Assembly (NCBI GenBank): GCA_016931555.1
Contig: JAFGEM010000102.1
Span: forward strand, 1 to 7,922
DNA: 7,922 nt
Source: Candidatus Iainarchaeum sp.
GTDB lineage: Archaea > Iainarchaeota > Iainarchaeia > Iainarchaeales > GCA-2688035
Direction: 5' to 3'
The notes under the pieces are model-generated. The model ran no database searches and was not told where the DNA came from. It saw only the letters and a list, made by a program, of their open reading frames with translations. Below are positions 6,432 through 7,922 of the stretch, piece by piece. The position numbers and the translations under genes are program-made. The stretch's first letter is position 1. Each line of letters opens with the position of its first letter.

Positions 6432-7922
6432 ATGAACAGCACAACCAAATGGGGCCCACTATTATTTTTTCTGATTATAGTTTCCTTTTTAGCCAGCGCA
6501 GCCATAACAATTGATGACAGCGCAATTTTTGAAGAAGACCCCGAAAGCTGGTACTCAAAATATGTTAACTTTGCCCCAGGCAACGGCAGCACTGTTGACA
6601 TAAACCCCCCTAGATTCAGGTGGTTTGAGGATTATGCGCATATAGACGGCTGCCAGCCAAACGAATGGGAATGCGGAGACTTCTGCAAAGGCTCGCTATA
6701 CGAATACACTCTCCAAGTTGCAACAGACTCTAGCTTTAACAATAAAGTAGTCAATGTTGAAAACATACACAACATGCCGTTCTACAATATGCTGGAACCT
6801 TTGAATAATGGCCAGACTTATTATTGGAGAGTAGGCTACAAAAACCTTTTCACAGAAAGCCCGAGATACGGAGAATTCAACTGGAGCCCTACAATGCAGT
6901 TCACAATAGCGCCAAACGCAGTTATATGGGACAGAAGCATGTTCTCATTTGAAGAAATAGGGGAAATTAACACAAGCACAAACCCACATCCAAGAATGTT
7001 CCTAAAACCAAGCTTAGTCCAATATATAAAAGACCACATAAACGAGCCAGAATATACAGTACCAAAAAGCAGAATAGAAAAAATAATTTCCATTGCAGAC
7101 ACAACAATAGAAAAAGAATGGTATGACGAAATCCCCAACTGGACAAATGATATGCCAGACGAAGAAGACATTGAATACGATTTGCCATGGAGTGCTACGG
7201 AACTAGTCAAGAACCTGGCATATGTGGCGTTTGCATATAAGTGGACAGGAGACTCAAAATACAACGGAGTAAAACAAAGAATGTTGAAAATCGCTGAATT
7301 CGAGGTGGGAAGCAAATTTTCCCCAGAAGGCTGGGTACTGCAATCAAACGGGGGATATGCCGGCAACACAGGCGAAGAAAGCGGCAAGTGGATGGGACTA
7401 ATGTATGACTGGCTTTATAATGACATGACACCTGCTGAAAGGGAAAAAGTGCAAAAATTTTTGGAATGGAGAATAAGGGCATTTACACTAACTGCATGGG
7501 GCGGGCTTGCAAATAAAACCGATGCGCTTGACTACATACGCTATGGCGCTCCGCCCCTTCCATATTCAAGAAAACCCGGGTCACACGGCAAGGCAATGGA
7601 ATCGCATAGTTTGGGGAATGTGCGCAATGACATGCCGTCTTACATAGCACTTTTAGACAAAAGCCAGGATGCAAAATACTTGTTCCAATACAAGCTTTCA
7701 CACTGGATGGCGGTGGGGCATTTTGGCTTTGACACGCCCTCGCAGGGAATACACTATTCAATGACCTTACAAGATTCTGAAATGCTGCCAATATTGATGA
7801 TAGAAAGCGCATTCCCGGAATTTGAAATAAACAAAAACCCGTACTGGGAAAATTTTAACGAATTTATTGCAAGAATTGCGCCAATAGGAATGACTAATGC
7901 CCCCTGGGGCAGAAACTGCGAC
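6432..7922 (+). CDS. Secreted DUF4962/heparinase II/III-like protein, 3'-truncated
   Basis: 497 codons run open to the right edge. ATG 6432 is the only ATG start, since an in-frame TAG lies at 6423-6425. Residues 1-23 form a signal peptide: one Lys at 6, a hydrophobic core at 10-20, and ASA before probable cleavage after 23. Residues ~55-160 resemble the DUF4962 fibronectin-like N-terminal domain: NPPRFRW (58-64), YTLQVATD, then YYWRVGY. HPRMFL (186-191) opens an alpha-helical part like the heparinase alpha/alpha-toroid, with YDWLYNDMTPAER (325-337) as the usual 'DWLYDxLTxxER' helix. H385, H392, N395 and the H441-Y442 pair are candidate catalytic residues by position. Members usually continue into a C-terminal beta-sandwich domain, which would lie outside the window. 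Expected role: beta-elimination of uronic-acid polysaccharides outside the cell; substrate unknown. Sequons such as NGST, NWSP and NKTD fit an extracellular site. Confidence 0.75.
   Translation, partial: MNSTTKWGPLLFFLIIVSFLASAAITIDDSAIFEEDPESWYSKYVNFAPGNGSTVDINPPRFRWFEDYAHIDGCQPNEWECGDFCKGSLYEYTLQVATDSSFNNKVVNVENIHNMPFYNMLEPLNNGQTYYWRVGYKNLFTESPRYGEFNWSPTMQFTIAPNAVIWDRSMFSFEEIGEINTSTNPHPRMFLKPSLVQYIKDHINEPEYTVPKSRIEKIISIADTTIEKEWYDEIPNWTNDMPDEEDIEYDLPWSATELVKNLAYVAFAYKWTGDSKYNGVKQRMLKIAEFEVGSKFSPEGWVLQSNGGYAGNTGEESGKWMGLMYDWLYNDMTPAEREKVQKFLEWRIRAFTLTAWGGLANKTDALDYIRYGAPPLPYSRKPGSHGKAMESHSLGNVRNDMPSYIALLDKSQDAKYLFQYKLSHWMAVGHFGFDTPSQGIHYSMTLQDSEMLPILMIESAFPEFEINKNPYWENFNEFIARIAPIGMTNAPWGRNCD

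Noticed and set aside
6127..6459. 110-codon minus-strand frame over the DUF116 gene
   Set aside because: It overlaps a clearly conserved + strand gene and its translation has no family features.

Overview
The window looks archaeal, most likely from an AT-rich, uncultivated lineage of the DPANN type. The lineage is an inference; no marker here fixes it. The signs are a tRNA gene without encoded CCA, TATA-like boxes about 26-30 bases upstream of gene starts with little or no leader, a DUF116 protein, and a giant secreted-type protein with many N-glycosylation sequons. All convincing genes lie on the + strand.

Layout: (1) 1-5441, the 3' part of a gene for a giant surface or secreted protein. 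The frame is open through the left edge, so the gene starts upstream; at least 1812 residues lie here. Its order is repeated Ig-like beta modules, a roughly 300-residue Ala/Gln/Asn-rich coiled coil with a cysteine cluster, a glycine-zipper hydrophobic segment, a Gly/Ser linker, and a C-terminal region of about 590 residues that I cannot assign. (2) 5442-5670, a spacer holding two hairpins about 100 bp apart that share the direct repeat CCAAGCTTT, followed by a tRNA promoter. (3) 5671-5745, tRNA-Glu(CTC). (4) 5778-6365, a complete DUF116-family gene with a cysteine set that suggests a metal or Fe-S site. (5) 6432 to the right edge, the 5' part of a gene for a secreted protein with a DUF4962-like N-terminal domain and a heparinase II/III-like alpha/alpha-toroid, probably a polysaccharide lyase.

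How the parts may work together: the giant protein and the lyase-like enzyme both look exported and sequon-rich, so a surface-attachment or glycan-processing role is plausible but unproven. The tRNA and DUF116 genes between them look like ordinary housekeeping or metabolic genes, and each downstream gene appears to have its own promoter. I see no CRISPR array, insertion sequence, integrase or rRNA gene.
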